Source: Aliamphritea ceti
Lineage (GTDB): Bacteria > Pseudomonadota > Gammaproteobacteria > Pseudomonadales > Balneatricaceae
Direction of reading: 5' to 3'
Length of the DNA: 64,000 bases
NCBI RefSeq assembly: GCF_024347215.1
Contig: NZ_AP025282.1
Location: 868,001 to 932,000, forward strand
Below are positions 8,693 through 17,957 of this stretch, in pieces. The position numbers were made by a program, and so were the translations under genes. The notes under the pieces are model-generated. The model worked only from the letters and a program-made list of their open reading frames with translations. It searched no databases and was not told where the DNA came from. The first letter of the stretch is position 1, and each line of letters opens with the position of its first letter.

Positions 8693-9193
8693 GTGAATAT
8701 TTTTAAAGGTATTAGCTTTTTTGTAGCGATTATTTTGAGTACATCAGTGTTCGCCGATAAAGTTGCAACATTAAGTGTTCAACAAGCATTACTAAGTAGC
8801 CAAGCTGCTGAGGCTTTTCGACAGAAAATGGATGAAGAGTTTAGGCCGCAAGCTGCACAGTTAGCTGAACTTGAAAAACAGGTAAAGCAGATGCAGGGTG
8901 AGTTACAAAATGCTCAGGCTGCTGGTGCTAGTCAAGCTGATTTGCAACAGAAAAATTTGCAGTTTCAAAAGTTAGTGACTGAATATCAGCGTCAGGGTCA
9001 GGAAGTACAACTACAGCAGCGTGAACGTGAACAGGCTTTTTTGAAAAAAATGCGCCCGCGCCTTGATGTGGTAATTCGTGATTTGATTGAAAAGGGGGAT
9101 TATGATGTTGTGCTTAATAAGCAATCCACAATTTATGCGAAGCCCGAGTTGGATATTACTGAGCAAGTCGTTGATCTGCTGAATAAACAATAA
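8693..9193 (+). CDS. skp: Periplasmic chaperone Skp (OmpH family)
   Basis: Skp is a trimeric jellyfish-shaped holdase that carries unfolded outer-membrane proteins to BAM. The product (166 residues) has a signal peptide ending around VFA (residue 21), then KVATLSVQQAL as the first strand. Long Gln/Glu/Lys-rich coiled-coil tentacles follow (about residues 45-125). I use the GTG at 8693: AGGAG (8681-8685) overlaps the bamA stop and lies 7 bases upstream, while the ATG at 8689 is out of frame. Confidence 0.94.
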   Translation: MNIFKGISFFVAIILSTSVFADKVATLSVQQALLSSQAAEAFRQKMDEEFRPQAAQLAELEKQVKQMQGELQNAQAAGASQADLQQKNLQFQKLVTEYQRQGQEVQLQQREREQAFLKKMRPRLDVVIRDLIEKGDYDVVLNKQSTIYAKPELDITEQVVDLLNKQ

Positions 9194-9194
9194 G

Positions 9195-10265
9195 TTGGTA
9201 ATTTCGGGTTTGCAGTATTCACTAGAACAGTTAGCTGATTATCTTGGAGCAACCCTGGAAGGGGACGAAGTTGAGATAAAAGGTTTAGCAAGCTTAGAAC
9301 TTGCTAATGAGCAGCAGTTAACGTTTTTTCATAGCGCTAAGCCGCGTTATATTCAGCAATTAAAAAACTGCCGGGCTGGTGCCGTATTGATCAGAAATGA
9401 GCATAAAGAGATGGTGAGTGTTGCTCGTCTGATTGTTGAAGATCCTTATATTGCTTATGCTCGGGTTAGCCAGTTATTTAGTGGTTCTGATGTTGAGGCT
9501 GAGGCTGTGATTTCAGCCAGTGCAGTTATCGCAAATACTGCGGTTGTTGGTACTAATGTTAATATTGGACCCAATGTTGTAGTAGGAGATAATTGTAAAA
9601 TTGCTGATGATGTTCATATTGGCGCGAATGTAGTGTTGGGCTCTGATTGTGTAATTGGGAAGCGATCGGTACTTCAAGCTAATGTAACATTTTACGATGA
9701 TGTACAGCTTGGCGATGATTGCCGTATTCATAGTGGTGCAGTGCTTGGTGCTGATGGTTTTGGGTTCGCGCACACGGAAGGAAGTTGGCTGAAAATCTAT
9801 CAGCTTGGTGGTGTGAGAGTTGGAAGTCAGGTTGAAATTGGCGCCGGTACTACCATCGATCGCGGTGCACTTGATCATACCTATATCGGTGATGGTGTTA
9901 TCATTGATAATCAGGTTCAGATTGCTCACAACGTTGTTATAGGTAATCGAACAGCTATAGCGGGCTGTACGGCTATAGCTGGTAGCACTCATGTAGGTGA
10001 AGCTTGCACCATTGCCGGTGCCTGTGGCATTACAGGGCATTTAGAAATAGCCGCAGGATCACACGTTACGGCTATGTCACTTGTTAGTAAGAGCATCGAT
10101 GCAGCGGGTGCTTATTCATCAGGCACAGTTGCTGAGCCACATCAGCAATGGAAGCGAAATGTTGTGCGTTTTCGTCAGCTTGATGAAATGTCACGCCGAT
10201 TGAAAAAATTAGAAACAGAATTTAAGCAATACAAAGTGAAGGTTGATCCGAATGATGGATGTTAA
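9195..10265 (+). CDS. lpxD: UDP-3-O-acyl-glucosamine N-acyltransferase
   Basis: LpxD adds the second hydroxyacyl chain, from acyl-ACP, in lipid A synthesis. The product (about 356 residues) has the N-terminal uridine-binding domain (about 1-100) and a long hexapeptide-repeat left-handed beta helix (about 105-300). It carries the motif GADGFGFAH and a short C-terminal helix. The start is a TTG at 9195, two bases after the skp stop; a second TTG at 9210 is possible. No ATG is available near the family N-terminus. Confidence 0.95.
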   Translation: MVISGLQYSLEQLADYLGATLEGDEVEIKGLASLELANEQQLTFFHSAKPRYIQQLKNCRAGAVLIRNEHKEMVSVARLIVEDPYIAYARVSQLFSGSDVEAEAVISASAVIANTAVVGTNVNIGPNVVVGDNCKIADDVHIGANVVLGSDCVIGKRSVLQANVTFYDDVQLGDDCRIHSGAVLGADGFGFAHTEGSWLKIYQLGGVRVGSQVEIGAGTTIDRGALDHTYIGDGVIIDNQVQIAHNVVIGNRTAIAGCTAIAGSTHVGEACTIAGACGITGHLEIAAGSHVTAMSLVSKSIDAAGAYSSGTVAEPHQQWKRNVVRFRQLDEMSRRLKKLETEFKQYKVKVDPNDGC

Positions 10266-10689
10266 TGAGATCCGTAAATATTTACCCCACCGTTATCCGT
10301 TTTTATTAGTCGACAGGGTGGTTGAGCTAGTACCAGGGGAATCCATCGTTGCTTATAAAAATGTTACGATAAATGAGCCTTTTTTTAATGGCCATTTTCC
10401 GGATCATCCGGTAATGCCTGGCGTTTTGGTTGTCGAAGCTATGGCTCAGGCAGCAGGTATTCTTGGTTTTAAAACCATGGATAAGACGCCGCAGGACGGT
10501 TCGATATATTATTTTGTAGGGTCTGATAAGCTGCGATTTAAGCGACCGGTAGTGCCAGGCGATCAGTTACAGCTTGAAGCCAATATTATTTCTGAAAAGC
10601 GTGGCATTTGGAAATTTGATGTAAAAGCGACTGTGAATGGTGAACTTGTAAGTTCAGCAACTATCCTCTGTGCTGACAGAAAGGTCTGA
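10252..10689 (+). CDS. fabZ: 3-hydroxyacyl-[ACP] dehydratase FabZ
   Basis: FabZ dehydrates beta-hydroxyacyl-ACP in fatty-acid elongation. It competes with LpxA/LpxD for hydroxyacyl-ACP. The 145-residue hot-dog-fold protein has LPHRYPFLLVDRV at the N-terminus and the catalytic His/Glu stretch HFPDHPVMPGVLVVEAMAQ. Tandem ATGs at 10252 and 10255 are both possible; GAAGG at 10238-10242 favours the first. It overlaps lpxD by 14 bases. Confidence 0.96.
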   Translation: MMDVNEIRKYLPHRYPFLLVDRVVELVPGESIVAYKNVTINEPFFNGHFPDHPVMPGVLVVEAMAQAAGILGFKTMDKTPQDGSIYYFVGSDKLRFKRPVVPGDQLQLEANIISEKRGIWKFDVKATVNGELVSSATILCADRKV

Positions 10690-10691
10690 GA

Positions 10692-11462
10692 TTGATTCAT
10701 CCACAAGCTATAGTTGAACCTGGCGCTAAGCTCGCTGCAGATGTTGAAGTAGGTCCCTGGACCTACATTGGTGCAGATGTTGAGATTGGTGCTGGTTGTC
10801 GCATTGGACCTCATGCGGTTATTAAAGGCCCCACAAAAATGGGCCAAAACAATCGCGTCTTTCAGTTTTCAAGCATTGGTGAAGACTGTCAGGACAAGAA
10901 GTATCAGGGTGAACCAACTGAGTTAATCATCGGCGATGATAATGTGTTTCGTGAAGGCTGCACAATTCATCGGGGTACTATTCAGGATAATAGTATTACA
11001 AAAATTGGTGATGACAATTTATTCATGGCAAATGTCCATGTTGCACATGACTGTATAGTTGGCAGTCATAATATTGTTGCTAACAACGCAGCGATTGCCG
11101 GACATGTTCATATTGGAGATCACATCATCCTAGGTGGATTTACTGCTGTTCACCAGTTTTGTCATATTGGTTCACATAGTATGTGTGGCGCAGGGACCGT
11201 GGTTTTACAGGATATTCCTGCCTTTGTTATGTGCAATGGCAATTCAGCAAAACCACATGGTATTAATTCAGTAGGTTTACGCCGTAAAGGTTACAGCGAT
11301 GATGCGATTCGTAGTATTAAGCGTGCCTATAAACTGATATATCGCAGTGGTCTGAAGCTGGATGAAGCATTGGATGAATTGCAGGTAATGGTTAAAGATT
11401 GTGCTGAAGTACAGCTGATCATCGACTCTCTTAAATCTTCTGAACGTGGCATTATTCGCTAA
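10692..11462 (+). CDS. lpxA: Acyl-ACP--UDP-N-acetylglucosamine O-acyltransferase
   Basis: LpxA catalyses the first step of lipid A synthesis. The 256-residue product is almost entirely hexapeptide repeats followed by a C-terminal helical domain. It contains the catalytic-His region (NVHVAHDCIVG) and the family GGFTAVHQFCHIG block. Translation begins at a TTG at 10692, two bases after the fabZ stop; the first residues IHPQAIVEPGAKL fit the family N-terminus. Confidence 0.97.
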   Translation: MIHPQAIVEPGAKLAADVEVGPWTYIGADVEIGAGCRIGPHAVIKGPTKMGQNNRVFQFSSIGEDCQDKKYQGEPTELIIGDDNVFREGCTIHRGTIQDNSITKIGDDNLFMANVHVAHDCIVGSHNIVANNAAIAGHVHIGDHIILGGFTAVHQFCHIGSHSMCGAGTVVLQDIPAFVMCNGNSAKPHGINSVGLRRKGYSDDAIRSIKRAYKLIYRSGLKLDEALDELQVMVKDCAEVQLIIDSLKSSERGIIR

Positions 11463-11482
11463 TCACTTCTAAGGCCGGACGT

Positions 11483-12649
11483 ATGAAAGTAGCTGTCGTT
11501 GCCGGTGAGGCGTCAGGAGATATTCTTGGCGCTGGTCTGATTAAGGCATTACGTCAATCTGTACCTGATCTTGAGGTTTGTGGCATTGGTGGAGAGCTGA
11601 TGCAGGCAGAAGGGTGTCGTTCTTTATATCCAATGGAACGTCTGTCTGTAATGGGGCTGGTAGAGGTTCTGGGACGTTTACGGGAGTTGCTCGGGATACG
11701 CAAGCAGCTTACCCAGCAGTTGATCGATTGGCAGCCAGATGTTTTTATCGGTATCGATGCGCCTGATTTTACGCTGAACTTGGAAGGTAAGCTGCGAGAC
11801 GCAGGTATACCTACCGTTCATTATGTCAGTCCGTCTGTGTGGGCCTGGCGAAGTAAGCGGGTTTTCAAAATTCTAAAAACAACAGATCTTATGTTGACGC
11901 TGTTGCCTTTTGAAGCACGCTTTTATGAACAGCATGATATGCCGGTTAAGTTTGTTGGTCATCCATTGGCTAATATGATTGAGCTTGAGCCGTCTATATT
12001 AGACGCGCGTCAACAAATAAAAATCCCTGCAAACGATACGCTGATAGCCCTTATGCCTGGTAGTCGCGGAGGTGAGCTAAAATATCTTGCGCAGCCTTTT
12101 CTGGATACAGCGCGATGGCTGTATCAGAGAAACCCGGAATTACAGTTTATCCTTCCTGCTGCCAGCCAGGCGCGTTTTGATTCATTGAAAGAGTTAATTG
12201 AGTCTGATTACAGCGACTTGCCTGTCCGGTTGCATTTGAAAGAGTCCCGCCTGATTATGCAAGCTTCTAATGCTGTTTTAATGGCATCAGGTACGGTTAC
12301 GTTAGAAGCTATGCTTTTGAAAAAGCCGATGGTTGTCGCCTATAAAATGGCATCGCTGACGTATCAAATATTGTCACGTTTAGTAAAAACACCGTATATC
12401 TCTCTGCCTAATTTGTTAGCGGGTGAAAAATTAGTGCCTGAAGTGCTTCAGAATGATGTGCGGCCTGAGGTTTTGGGGCCTTTAGTTGAAGAAGCTTTGC
12501 TTGATAGTAAACAGCAAGGACCTGTAACGCAGCGTTTTCATCAGCTGCACATTCAGCTTCGTCAGAATGCGGATGAACAGGCAGCTGAATCGGTATTACA
12601 GCTTGTTGCTGATAAGAGAGGGCGCTTGCATGCAGATTCAGGGATTTGA
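11483..12649 (+). CDS. lpxB: Lipid-A-disaccharide synthase
   Basis: LpxB is the GT19 glycosyltransferase joining UDP-diacylglucosamine and lipid X. The 388-residue product shows the N-terminal VAGEASGDILGAGLI motif, HYVSPSVWAWRSKR, FVGHPLANMI and the GSRGGELK and ASGTVTLEAML nucleotide-site motifs. AAGG lies before the ATG. The end overlaps rnhB by 20 bases, keeping the lpxD-fabZ-lpxA-lpxB-rnhB-dnaE order. Confidence 0.97.
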   Translation: MKVAVVAGEASGDILGAGLIKALRQSVPDLEVCGIGGELMQAEGCRSLYPMERLSVMGLVEVLGRLRELLGIRKQLTQQLIDWQPDVFIGIDAPDFTLNLEGKLRDAGIPTVHYVSPSVWAWRSKRVFKILKTTDLMLTLLPFEARFYEQHDMPVKFVGHPLANMIELEPSILDARQQIKIPANDTLIALMPGSRGGELKYLAQPFLDTARWLYQRNPELQFILPAASQARFDSLKELIESDYSDLPVRLHLKESRLIMQASNAVLMASGTVTLEAMLLKKPMVVAYKMASLTYQILSRLVKTPYISLPNLLAGEKLVPEVLQNDVRPEVLGPLVEEALLDSKQQGPVTQRFHQLHIQLRQNADEQAAESVLQLVADKRGRLHADSGI

Positions 12650-13238
12650 TTTTCGGGGTCAGCAGTTAGTGGCAGGTGTTGATGAAGTTGGACGAGGTCC
12701 TTTAGTTGGACGGGTTGTTGCCGCTGCCGTTATTTTAGATCCCAGTAAGCCTATTGCAGGACTGACAGATTCAAAAAAACTTACCGAAAAAAAGCGTGAA
12801 GCTTTATATCCTTTAATTCAGGAGCGTGCTCTTGCCTGGTCTATCGCCTGGGCAGAGGTGGCAGAAATCGATGAGTTAAATATCCTGCATGCTTCAATGC
12901 TGGCAATGAGTCGTGCAGTTAATCAACTGACCCCTGCTCCGGAATATGCATTAATAGATGGTAACCGTTGTCCTCCAGGGTTGGTTTGCCCGTCAGAAGC
13001 AATAGTGAAGGGTGACTTAAAAGAGCCTTCCATAAGTGCTGCATCAATATTGGCAAAGGTATACAGGGATCGGGAAATGAAAGCTCTGGATGTTGAGTAT
13101 CCTGACTATGGATTTGCTCAGCATAAAGGTTACCCTACACCGTTGCATCTTGAGAGGCTTAAAAAGTATGGCCCGATCTCAGAGCATCGTCGCAGTTTTA
13201 AGCCTGTGGCCCGTTTACTTGAACAACATTCAGTTTAA
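12630..13238 (+). CDS. rnhB: Ribonuclease HII
   Basis: RNase HII removes ribonucleotides and RNA primers from DNA. The product (202 residues) contains the metal-binding motif VDEVGRGPLVG (D and E near residues 16-17), DSKKLTEKKRE, the LIDGN aspartate and EPSISAASILAKVYRD. I start at the ATG at 12630, with GAGAGGG upstream. The open frame continues 63 bases further upstream inside lpxB without family-like sequence. Confidence 0.96.
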   Translation: MQIQGFDFRGQQLVAGVDEVGRGPLVGRVVAAAVILDPSKPIAGLTDSKKLTEKKREALYPLIQERALAWSIAWAEVAEIDELNILHASMLAMSRAVNQLTPAPEYALIDGNRCPPGLVCPSEAIVKGDLKEPSISAASILAKVYRDREMKALDVEYPDYGFAQHKGYPTPLHLERLKKYGPISEHRRSFKPVARLLEQHSV

Positions 13239-13254
13239 TTAATTTGGTTAACTT

Positions 13255-16200
13255 ATGAATAACGCTCCCGGTTTTGTCCATCTGCGTCTGCACAGTGAAT
13301 TTTCATTGGTAGATGGTCTGGTTCGTATTAAAGAACTGATGGGGGCCGCAAAAAAACAGCAGATACCTGCAATAGCACTTACTGATCAGACAAACTTTTT
13401 TGGTCTGATTAAGTTTTTCAAAGCCGCAACAGGTGCTGGCGTTAAACCTATATTTGGTTCAGATGTCTGGGTTGTAAATAGTCTTGAAGATGATGAAGCG
13501 CATCGCTTAACGCTATTGGCCATGAATGAGGAAGGCTACCGTAATCTTACCGAGCTGATTTCATTAGCCTATGAGAAAGGTCAGAATGTTTTACATGACC
13601 GGGCGGTGATTCTTAAAGAGTGGATTGCGGCGCAACCGGAAGGATTGCTTGCGCTTTCCGGCGCTAAAGAAGGTGAAATTGGCAAAGCGTTGCTGGCCAA
13701 CAGTGATCAGACGGATGTTTTATTGGCGCAGTGGCAGGCGATTTTTCCACAGCGGTTTTATCTGGAAATTCAACGAACCGATCGCACTAATGATGAAGAG
13801 TGTGTGCATGCTTCTGTAAAATTAGCGCAACGTAGCGGCTGTCCCTTAGTTGCTACTAATGAGGTTATGTTTGTCAGTCCTACGGATTTTGACGCGCATG
13901 AGGCTCGGGTATGTATTAACCAGAGCCGCACACTGGAAGACCCTACTCGTCCGAAAGACTACAGTGAAAATCAGTATCTGAAATCCGCTGAAGAGATGCA
14001 GGCGTTATTTGCAGATATTCCTTCGGCCATTGCTAATACCATTGAAATTGCCAAACGCTGTAATTTACAGCTGGATCTCGGGACATATTATTTACCTAAG
14101 TATCCGATTCCTGATGGCATGACCATGGATGAATTCTTTGCTGATGTATCCTGGAAGGGTCTTGAAGACCGCCTTGAGATATTGCTGGATAAAGAAGCTG
14201 AGGATTACGCCGAACAGCGAAAAGCATACGAAGACCGGATGAACTTTGAGTTAGATATTATCACTCAAATGGGTTTTCCCGGTTATTTCCTTATCGTAAT
14301 GGACTTTATCCAATGGGGTAAAGACAACGGCGTACCCGTTGGGCCTGGACGTGGTTCGGGTGCAGGTTCGTTAGTTGCCTATGCGCAGAAAATTACCGAT
14401 CTCGATCCGCTGGAATATGACCTCCTTTTTGAGCGATTCCTGAATCCTGAGCGGGTATCAATGCCGGATTTTGATATCGACTTCTGTATGGATAACCGAG
14501 ATAAGGTTATTGATTATGTAGCTGAAACATACGGTCGGGACGCGGTATCTCAGATTGTAACTTTTGGTACTATGGCTGCAAAAGCGGTTGTCAGAGACGT
14601 AGCCCGGGTACAGGGTAAGGCCTTTGGTTTAGCAGATAAACTGTCAAAGCTCATACCTTTTGAAATAGGTATGACACTCAGTAGGGCTATGGAAGAAGAG
14701 CCTATGATGCGTGAGTTCGTTGATTCCAGCGAAGAAGCGCAAGAAATCATGGACATGGCCTACAAGCTTGAGGGTGTCACCCGAAACGTAGGTAAGCATG
14801 CCGGCGGGGTGGTTATTGCGCCAACCAAGCTAACCGATTTTTCCGCGACTTATTGCGATGAGCATGGTCACGGGCTTGTTACACAGTTTGATAAAGGTGA
14901 TGTTGAAGAAGCCGGGTTGGTTAAGTTCGACTTCTTAGGTCTGCGTACGCTCACTATTATCGACTGGGCTGTTAAAACTATTGATGGGATTAGAGCGAAA
15001 ACAGGCGAAGAGCCTCTTGATATTGCTTTAATCGATCTGGAAGATTCTACTACTTTCGATTTGCTTCAATCAGCTGAGACAACTGCTGTATTCCAGTTGG
15101 AGTCCAGCGGAATGAAGGACCTGGTAAACCGGCTTAAGCCAAGCCGGTTTGAGGATATAGTGGCACTGGTGGCACTATTCCGACCAGGGCCATTGCAATC
15201 GGGCATGGTAGATGACTTTATTAACCGTAAGCACGGTTTGGCTGAATTGGCTTATCCCCATGCTGATTATCAGTTAGAAAGTCTCCAGCCGGTATTGGAA
15301 CCTACCTACGGCATTATCCTGTATCAGGAACAGGTAATGCAGATTGCTCAGGTGATGGCAGGTTATACCCTTGGCGGCGCAGATATGCTGCGTCGGGCAA
15401 TGGGTAAGAAAAAGCCTGAAGAAATGGCGAAGCAGCGGGTCTCTTTTCTTGAAGGTTGCGAAACAAATAATATTGACCGGGATTTGGCGGGTAATATTTT
15501 TGATCTGGTGGAAAAGTTTGCCGGTTATGGTTTTAACAAATCACACTCTGCTGCATATGCACTGGTGTCTTATCAGACAGCCTGGCTAAAAGCACATTAT
15601 CCTGCACCCTTTATGGCGGCTGTATTATCTTCAGATATGCAGAATACCGAGAAAGTGGTGATCTTCATTGAAGAATGCCGCTCGATGGAGTTGCCGCTGG
15701 TACTGCCGGACGTTAACTGTGGAGAATATCTGTTCACGGTAAATGACGCGGGTGAAATTGTCTATGGTCTGGGAGCTGTTAAGGGTGTTGGTGAAGGACC
15801 AATTGAGTCGATTGTAGAAGGAAGAAAGGAAGGGCCGTTTAAAGATATCTTTGATTTCTGTAAACGTGTTGGCAGCAAAAAAATTAATAAACGGGTGATG
15901 GAAGCACTGGTGCGATGTGGTGCTTTAGATAAGCTTGGTCCGGACCGTGCTCAGTTGTGGGCAGCGATTCCTGAAGCGTTAAAAGCAGCAGATCAGAGTG
16001 AGCGTAATCAGAACGCAGGTATGTTTGACTTGTTTGGCGATATGGAGGCTGAGGATCCCCGCGATCCATATGCTGATTATATAAAGCTGCGTTGCTGGAC
16101 CGATAAAGAACGTCTGCAGGGCGAGAAAGATACGCTTGGTCTGTATGTGACGGGTCATCCTATAGATGAATATGAAGCTGAGCTGCCAAATATTATTTCC

Positions 16201-16743
16201 AAACGGATTGTTGAGCTACAGCCTGCCAGAGGCCAGCAGCAAAAAATGCTGGGTCTGGTGGTTGATATACGGATGAAGAAAACCAAAAAAGGTGATCCGT
16301 TGTGCTTTATTACACTTGATGACCGTACTTCCCGTATAGAGATTACCCTGTTCGGTGATAGTTTTGACGAACATCGTCACTTACTGAATAAAGATGCAAT
16401 TTTATTGGTTGAAGGTGAAATTGCGCATGATGAATATTCAGGTCGTACTAAAGTTAGGGCGAATAAAGTTATTAATATCACTCAGGCACGTGCCCGTTAT
16501 GCTTCGCATATTCAGGTAAACTGCCAAGCCGAACAGCTAAAAGAGCGTCAGCTCAAAGTATTGGAGCAGGTTTTAGAGTCCTCTAAAGGCGCTGCGGCGG
16601 TGAGTGTTGCATTACAGTACAGCAGAGAAGACGCATCGGCCCGTGTTTATCTTGGTGATAACTGGAAAATCGAGCCCACTGACGAAGTGTTACTTAAACT
16701 TAAAGATCAGTTTGGCGGCGATGCTGTGTCTATTTGTTATTAA
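13255..16743 (+). CDS. dnaE: DNA polymerase III alpha subunit
   Basis: DnaE is the replicative C-family polymerase. At 1162 residues it matches the E. coli length. It has an N-terminal PHP domain (FVHLRLHSEFSLVDG), the polymerase GPGRGSGAGSLVAYA motif, the catalytic Asp pair in PDFDIDFCMDNRD, the fingers and beta-binding regions (FNKSHSAAYALVSYQTAWLK), and a C-terminal OB-fold (about residues 985-1080). A possible terminator follows before accA. Confidence 0.98.
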   Translation: MNNAPGFVHLRLHSEFSLVDGLVRIKELMGAAKKQQIPAIALTDQTNFFGLIKFFKAATGAGVKPIFGSDVWVVNSLEDDEAHRLTLLAMNEEGYRNLTELISLAYEKGQNVLHDRAVILKEWIAAQPEGLLALSGAKEGEIGKALLANSDQTDVLLAQWQAIFPQRFYLEIQRTDRTNDEECVHASVKLAQRSGCPLVATNEVMFVSPTDFDAHEARVCINQSRTLEDPTRPKDYSENQYLKSAEEMQALFADIPSAIANTIEIAKRCNLQLDLGTYYLPKYPIPDGMTMDEFFADVSWKGLEDRLEILLDKEAEDYAEQRKAYEDRMNFELDIITQMGFPGYFLIVMDFIQWGKDNGVPVGPGRGSGAGSLVAYAQKITDLDPLEYDLLFERFLNPERVSMPDFDIDFCMDNRDKVIDYVAETYGRDAVSQIVTFGTMAAKAVVRDVARVQGKAFGLADKLSKLIPFEIGMTLSRAMEEEPMMREFVDSSEEAQEIMDMAYKLEGVTRNVGKHAGGVVIAPTKLTDFSATYCDEHGHGLVTQFDKGDVEEAGLVKFDFLGLRTLTIIDWAVKTIDGIRAKTGEEPLDIALIDLEDSTTFDLLQSAETTAVFQLESSGMKDLVNRLKPSRFEDIVALVALFRPGPLQSGMVDDFINRKHGLAELAYPHADYQLESLQPVLEPTYGIILYQEQVMQIAQVMAGYTLGGADMLRRAMGKKKPEEMAKQRVSFLEGCETNNIDRDLAGNIFDLVEKFAGYGFNKSHSAAYALVSYQTAWLKAHYPAPFMAAVLSSDMQNTEKVVIFIEECRSMELPLVLPDVNCGEYLFTVNDAGEIVYGLGAVKGVGEGPIESIVEGRKEGPFKDIFDFCKRVGSKKINKRVMEALVRCGALDKLGPDRAQLWAAIPEALKAADQSERNQNAGMFDLFGDMEAEDPRDPYADYIKLRCWTDKERLQGEKDTLGLYVTGHPIDEYEAELPNIISKRIVELQPARGQQQKMLGLVVDIRMKKTKKGDPLCFITLDDRTSRIEITLFGDSFDEHRHLLNKDAILLVEGEIAHDEYSGRTKVRANKVINITQARARYASHIQVNCQAEQLKERQLKVLEQVLESSKGAAAVSVALQYSREDASARVYLGDNWKIEPTDEVLLKLKDQFGGDAVSICY

Positions 16744-16749
16744 ATAACC

Positions 16750-16812
16750 GCTAAGTGTGGACTGATACTGGTTCTTGATTCCATGTGCGGGTACACTTAG
16801 CAGAATTTTTTT
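16750..16812 (+). terminator. Possible terminator after dnaE
   Basis: GCTAAGTGT (16750-16758) pairs with ACACTTAGC (16793-16801) and T7 follows at 16806-16812. The loop is long (34 bases) and 4 bases separate stem and T-run, so the call is tentative. Confidence 0.4.
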
Positions 16813-16866
16813 CCGTTACCGGGACGCGCCCGGCAGCGACTTAGAAACAAACGGAATACGTTAAGC

Positions 16867-17820
16867 ATGAATCCCAATTATCTGGATTTTGAACAGCCAA
16901 TTGCTGACTTGGAAGCGAAGATTGAAGAGCTGCGTCTGGTCGGTAATGACAACGAACTGAATATTGAAGAAGAAATCAGCAAGTTACAGGCGAAAAGCAG
17001 TAGCTTAACTGAGTCTTTATTTTCTGACTTGAGCGAATGGCAAGTTTCACAGCTGGCGCGTCATCCTAAGCGCCCGTATTCGCTTGATTATGTAAAACAC
17101 ATCTTTGATGATTTTGAAGAACTGCATGGTGATCGCCATTATGCGGATGACCAGGCCCTAATTGGTGGGATTGCGCGCCTTGATGGTCGTCCTGTTATGA
17201 TCGTTGGTCATCAAAAAGGTCGTGAAGTTAAAGAGAAAGTACGTCGTAACTTCGGCATGCCGCGTCCTGAAGGCTACCGCAAAGCGCTGCGTTTGATGGA
17301 AATGGCAGAGCGCTTCAAAATGCCTGTACTGACGTTCATTGATACACCGGGTGCTTATCCGGGTATTGGTGCGGAAGAACGCGGTCAGAGTGAAGCCATT
17401 GCCTTCAATCTGGCAGTTATGTCGCGACTGAAAACGCCTATTATCTCCACTGTTATTGGTGAGGGTGGCTCCGGTGGTGCTCTGGCTATCGGTGTTTGTG
17501 ATGAGTTATTGATGCTGCGGTATTCAACCTATTCTGTGATTTCTCCTGAGGGTTGTGCATCTATTCTTTGGAAGAGTGCTGACCGTGCTCCTGATGCTGC
17601 TAAAGCAATGGGTCTGACATCTGACCGCTTGTTTGGGTTAGGTCTGGTTGATCAGATTGTTGATGAGCCATTAGGTGGTGCACATCGTGATCACGGTTTA
17701 ATGGCTGCAAACCTTAAAAAGCACTTGTTAGATACCTTGGTACGTTATGACGAATTCAACACAGAAGAGTTGTTGGAGCGTCGTTACGAGCGTCTGATGG
17801 CTTATGGTGTTGATCAGTAA
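16867..17820 (+). CDS. accA: Acetyl-CoA carboxylase carboxyltransferase subunit alpha
   Basis: AccA, with AccD, transfers carboxyl from biotin to acetyl-CoA to form malonyl-CoA. The 317-residue product has the N-terminal helical region starting MNPNYLDFEQPIADLEAKI and the crotonase-fold core with GHQKGREVKEK. It also has FIDTPGAYPGIGAEERGQSEAIA and the oxyanion-hole stretch IGEGGSGGALAIG. It ends with a strong intrinsic terminator. Confidence 0.98.
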   Translation: MNPNYLDFEQPIADLEAKIEELRLVGNDNELNIEEEISKLQAKSSSLTESLFSDLSEWQVSQLARHPKRPYSLDYVKHIFDDFEELHGDRHYADDQALIGGIARLDGRPVMIVGHQKGREVKEKVRRNFGMPRPEGYRKALRLMEMAERFKMPVLTFIDTPGAYPGIGAEERGQSEAIAFNLAVMSRLKTPIISTVIGEGGSGGALAIGVCDELLMLRYSTYSVISPEGCASILWKSADRAPDAAKAMGLTSDRLFGLGLVDQIVDEPLGGAHRDHGLMAANLKKHLLDTLVRYDEFNTEELLERRYERLMAYGVDQ

Positions 17821-17841
17821 GCGACTCGCTGAATTAAGAAG

Positions 17842-17869
17842 AACCGCCGGAATTTCCGGCGGTTTTTTT
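17842..17869 (+). terminator. Strong intrinsic terminator after accA
   Basis: AACCGCCGG (17842-17850) pairs with CCGGCGGTT (17856-17864) over AATTT, and the stem runs directly into a T-rich tail of seven Ts. Confidence 0.92.
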
Positions 17870-17957
17870 GTTTTAGGGTGCTGGCTTTGAGTATTGGTTT
17901 TAGTGCGCAGGTTTTAGAGTACTATTTAGATAATTAAGCAGAGTAGATATTATCGTA

